The notes under the pieces were generated by a model. The model was not told the origin of the DNA. It was given only the letters and a program-made list of their open reading frames with translations, and did no database searches. From the NCBI GenBank assembly GCA_007136055.1, contig SLHT01000291.1, positions 1-5,841 on the forward strand: a stretch of DNA of 5,841 nt, in the 5' to 3' direction. Shown here in pieces: positions 4,290-5,841 of the stretch. The stretch is from Syntrophomonadaceae bacterium (GTDB lineage: Bacteria > Bacillota > Dethiobacteria > DTU022). Made by a program: the position numbers and the translations under genes. Within the stretch, counting starts at the first letter, position 1. Every line of letters begins with the position of its first letter.

Positions 4290-5693
4290 ATGCAGAGGAA
4301 AAAATCTATTTTATTAAAAGTATTGCTGGTTTTTTTAATTCTTGTCTTTGGAGCTGCTGCTTACTATGTTTATTTTGCTCTTCCCATCGGGACCGGATAT
4401 ACGGCAAAATATTTGTGTTCAAGCATCTTTATCACAGGCAGAGGTGAAGAGGAAACCTTTGAAGAGGACATCCGCCCGGGGAATATTCTTTTTGGATTGA
4501 TATCGAGCAGTGTCGATTATGACGAGAAAACAGTTGCATCGAGGGGGCTCGGGCTTTTTCATGAAAAGACTGCCCTATACCGTGAAGGCTTAGGAAGCAC
4601 TCTTATAATCGGCGGTGATGTTGAAACAGATGTAAGCGGACTACCGCCCCGGTTTTCAAATAGTTCCACTGAGGAATGGCCCCGGGGCGATTACTTTGAT
4701 ACCGAGGATATTCCTGCATCGGTTGACAGAGACAAGCTTGAAGAAGCGATTGATTTTGCCTTTGCCGAACCCGAGGGCGGCGGCTTGCAAACCCGGGCTG
4801 TGGCCGTTGTCTATGATGGTAGTTTAATCGCCGAAAGGTACGCTTCCGGAGCAGATTATATGACTCCTTTACCGGGATGGTCTATGGCCAAGACCGTTAC
4901 CGGCCTACTGACCGGGATGATGGTTAAAGACGGCCTTTTGACAGCAGATCAGTCGGCACCGGTCGGTTTATGGGAAGAAGATGGCGATCCCAGGGCATAT
5001 ATCACTCTTAACCATCTGCTGCAGATGACTAGCGGCCTTGAGTTCGAAGAGGTCTACGGTCCTTTTGCCGATGCCACCAATATGCTCTATGACAGCCGTT
5101 CCATGGCTGATTATGCGGCAGATAAACCGCTTAGTTATGAACCGGGAGAGTATTTTTATTACTCAAGCGGAACAGCCAATATACTGATGAAAATATTGAT
5201 GGAGACGGCGGGTGGCGAGATGCAGGATATTTACAATTACATCATGGAGAGGATGTATAAGCCGCTTGGGATGTCGACGGCAATTATTGAGCCTGATGCA
5301 TCGGGCTGCCCTGTTGGTTCAAGCTATATGTATGCTTCGGCAAGAGACTGGGCCCGGGTAGGCTTATTTATGCTTAATGACGGTGTAATTGATGGCCGGC
5401 CTTTACTTCCGGAGGGATGGATTGAATACATGACAACATCTTCTGCCCCGTCTCGCGGAACATACGGGGCCCAGACCTGGCTTAATCCCGGTGATCCTGA
5501 AAAACTCTTGCCGGAAGACCGTATCTTTGAGAGGCTGCCTGCATCAATGTATTATTTGAGTGGTTTTAACGATCAGTATGTTTTTGTCTTTCCCGAGCAA
5601 GATCTTGTCATCGTGCGAATAGGAGTTACTCACGATAGCGGGCTCTGGGACAAAGAAACCTTTGCCCTGATGGTTTTGGAGAGTATTGAGTGA
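4290..5693 (+). CDS. Membrane-anchored beta-lactamase-superfamily serine hydrolase
   Basis: This 467-residue protein belongs to the class C beta-lactamase/penicillin-binding-protein-like family (COG1680, Beta-lactamase domain). MQRKK followed by a hydrophobic stretch at 8-31 is an uncleaved signal anchor, placing the domain outside the membrane. C43 is too far from this segment to be a lipobox cysteine. An N-terminal module (about 35-125) precedes the catalytic domain (about 145-460). S198-M199-A200-K201 is the SxxK nucleophile motif. Y291-S292-S293 sits at the YxN/YxS position within YSSGTAN. GFNDQYVFV (425-433) takes the place of the third, KTG-like motif, as in 6-aminohexanoate-dimer-hydrolase-like members, where GxxGQ is usual. 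Esterase, amidase or peptidase activity is possible and the substrate is unknown. The gene stands alone with a strong ribosome binding site and shows no evident link to the NAD cluster. Confidence 0.9.
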   Translation: MQRKKSILLKVLLVFLILVFGAAAYYVYFALPIGTGYTAKYLCSSIFITGRGEEETFEEDIRPGNILFGLISSSVDYDEKTVASRGLGLFHEKTALYREGLGSTLIIGGDVETDVSGLPPRFSNSSTEEWPRGDYFDTEDIPASVDRDKLEEAIDFAFAEPEGGGLQTRAVAVVYDGSLIAERYASGADYMTPLPGWSMAKTVTGLLTGMMVKDGLLTADQSAPVGLWEEDGDPRAYITLNHLLQMTSGLEFEEVYGPFADATNMLYDSRSMADYAADKPLSYEPGEYFYYSSGTANILMKILMETAGGEMQDIYNYIMERMYKPLGMSTAIIEPDASGCPVGSSYMYASARDWARVGLFMLNDGVIDGRPLLPEGWIEYMTTSSAPSRGTYGAQTWLNPGDPEKLLPEDRIFERLPASMYYLSGFNDQYVFVFPEQDLVIVRIGVTHDSGLWDKETFALMVLESIE

Positions 5694-5710
5694 TGATTAG
5701 ATAGGGCTGC

Positions 5711-5734
5711 TGCCTTGCATTTAATTAGAAGGCA
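5711..5734 (+). other. Inverted repeat downstream of the serine hydrolase gene
   Basis: TGCCTT (5711-5716) and AAGGCA (5729-5734) form a 6-bp stem with a 12-nt loop, 18 bp past the TGA. No T-run follows, so it is not a canonical terminator, though it could stabilise the 3' end. In the remaining bases to 5841 I see no supported gene. GGAGGG at 5812-5817 has no start codon at normal distance. Confidence 0.25.
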
Positions 5735-5841
5735 CCACGATATTGACGATTCGGTAGTACCAGGGGGAAGGATTTATTAACAACTTACGTGATTTATATT
5801 TTTATTGGGCTGGAGGGTTATAACATTTCAGGTTTCAAATA

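Noticed and set aside
1..5841. CRISPR array, insertion sequence, phage or defence genes
   Set aside because: No spaced repeat series, transposase, terminal inverted repeats or defence-type domains were seen.

Overview
The window looks like a chromosomal segment of a low-to-mid G+C, Gram-positive-type anaerobe (Firmicutes, most likely a clostridial lineage). The basis is a NiaR (YrxA)-type niacin-responsive repressor next to de novo NAD genes, strong AGGAGG-type ribosome binding sites, and sigma-A-like TATAAT boxes. The genus cannot be read from the sequence.

Layout. Positions 1-126 hold the 3' end of an unrecognised plus-strand gene. A 194-bp gap follows with two candidate promoters and an inverted GTTTAC/GTAAAC repeat. 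Next comes a plus-strand NAD cluster: niaR (321-845), nadA (922-1848) and nadC (about 1897-2730). nadB, which normally belongs with nadA and nadC, is absent. A Shine-Dalgarno-like AGGAGG with no start codon behind it sits at the end of nadA, where nadB might once have begun. Positions 2731-3126 lie between convergent genes and contain only a possible 50-codon four-cysteine ORF, a TAG-interrupted open frame and a few hairpins. A diacylglycerol kinase-family lipid kinase lies on the minus strand (3127-4005). The 284-bp divergent intergenic region (4006-4289) carries a perfect 7+7 palindrome, a minus-strand TATAAT and a terminator-like hairpin. The last gene (4290-5693) encodes a membrane-anchored beta-lactamase-superfamily serine hydrolase. 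The final 148 bp hold no gene I can support.

How the genes work together. NadA (quinolinate synthase) and NadC (quinolinate phosphoribosyltransferase) make nicotinate mononucleotide from iminoaspartate, dihydroxyacetone phosphate and PRPP. NiaR would be expected to shut this route down when niacin is available. Iminoaspartate must come from a NadB or aspartate dehydrogenase encoded elsewhere. The lipid kinase and the serine hydrolase have no evident link to NAD metabolism and are divergently transcribed.

I do not see a clear new multi-gene system. The points most worth checking are the missing nadB with its possible scar, the cysteine-rich small ORF after nadC, and the attenuator-like leader of the serine hydrolase gene.
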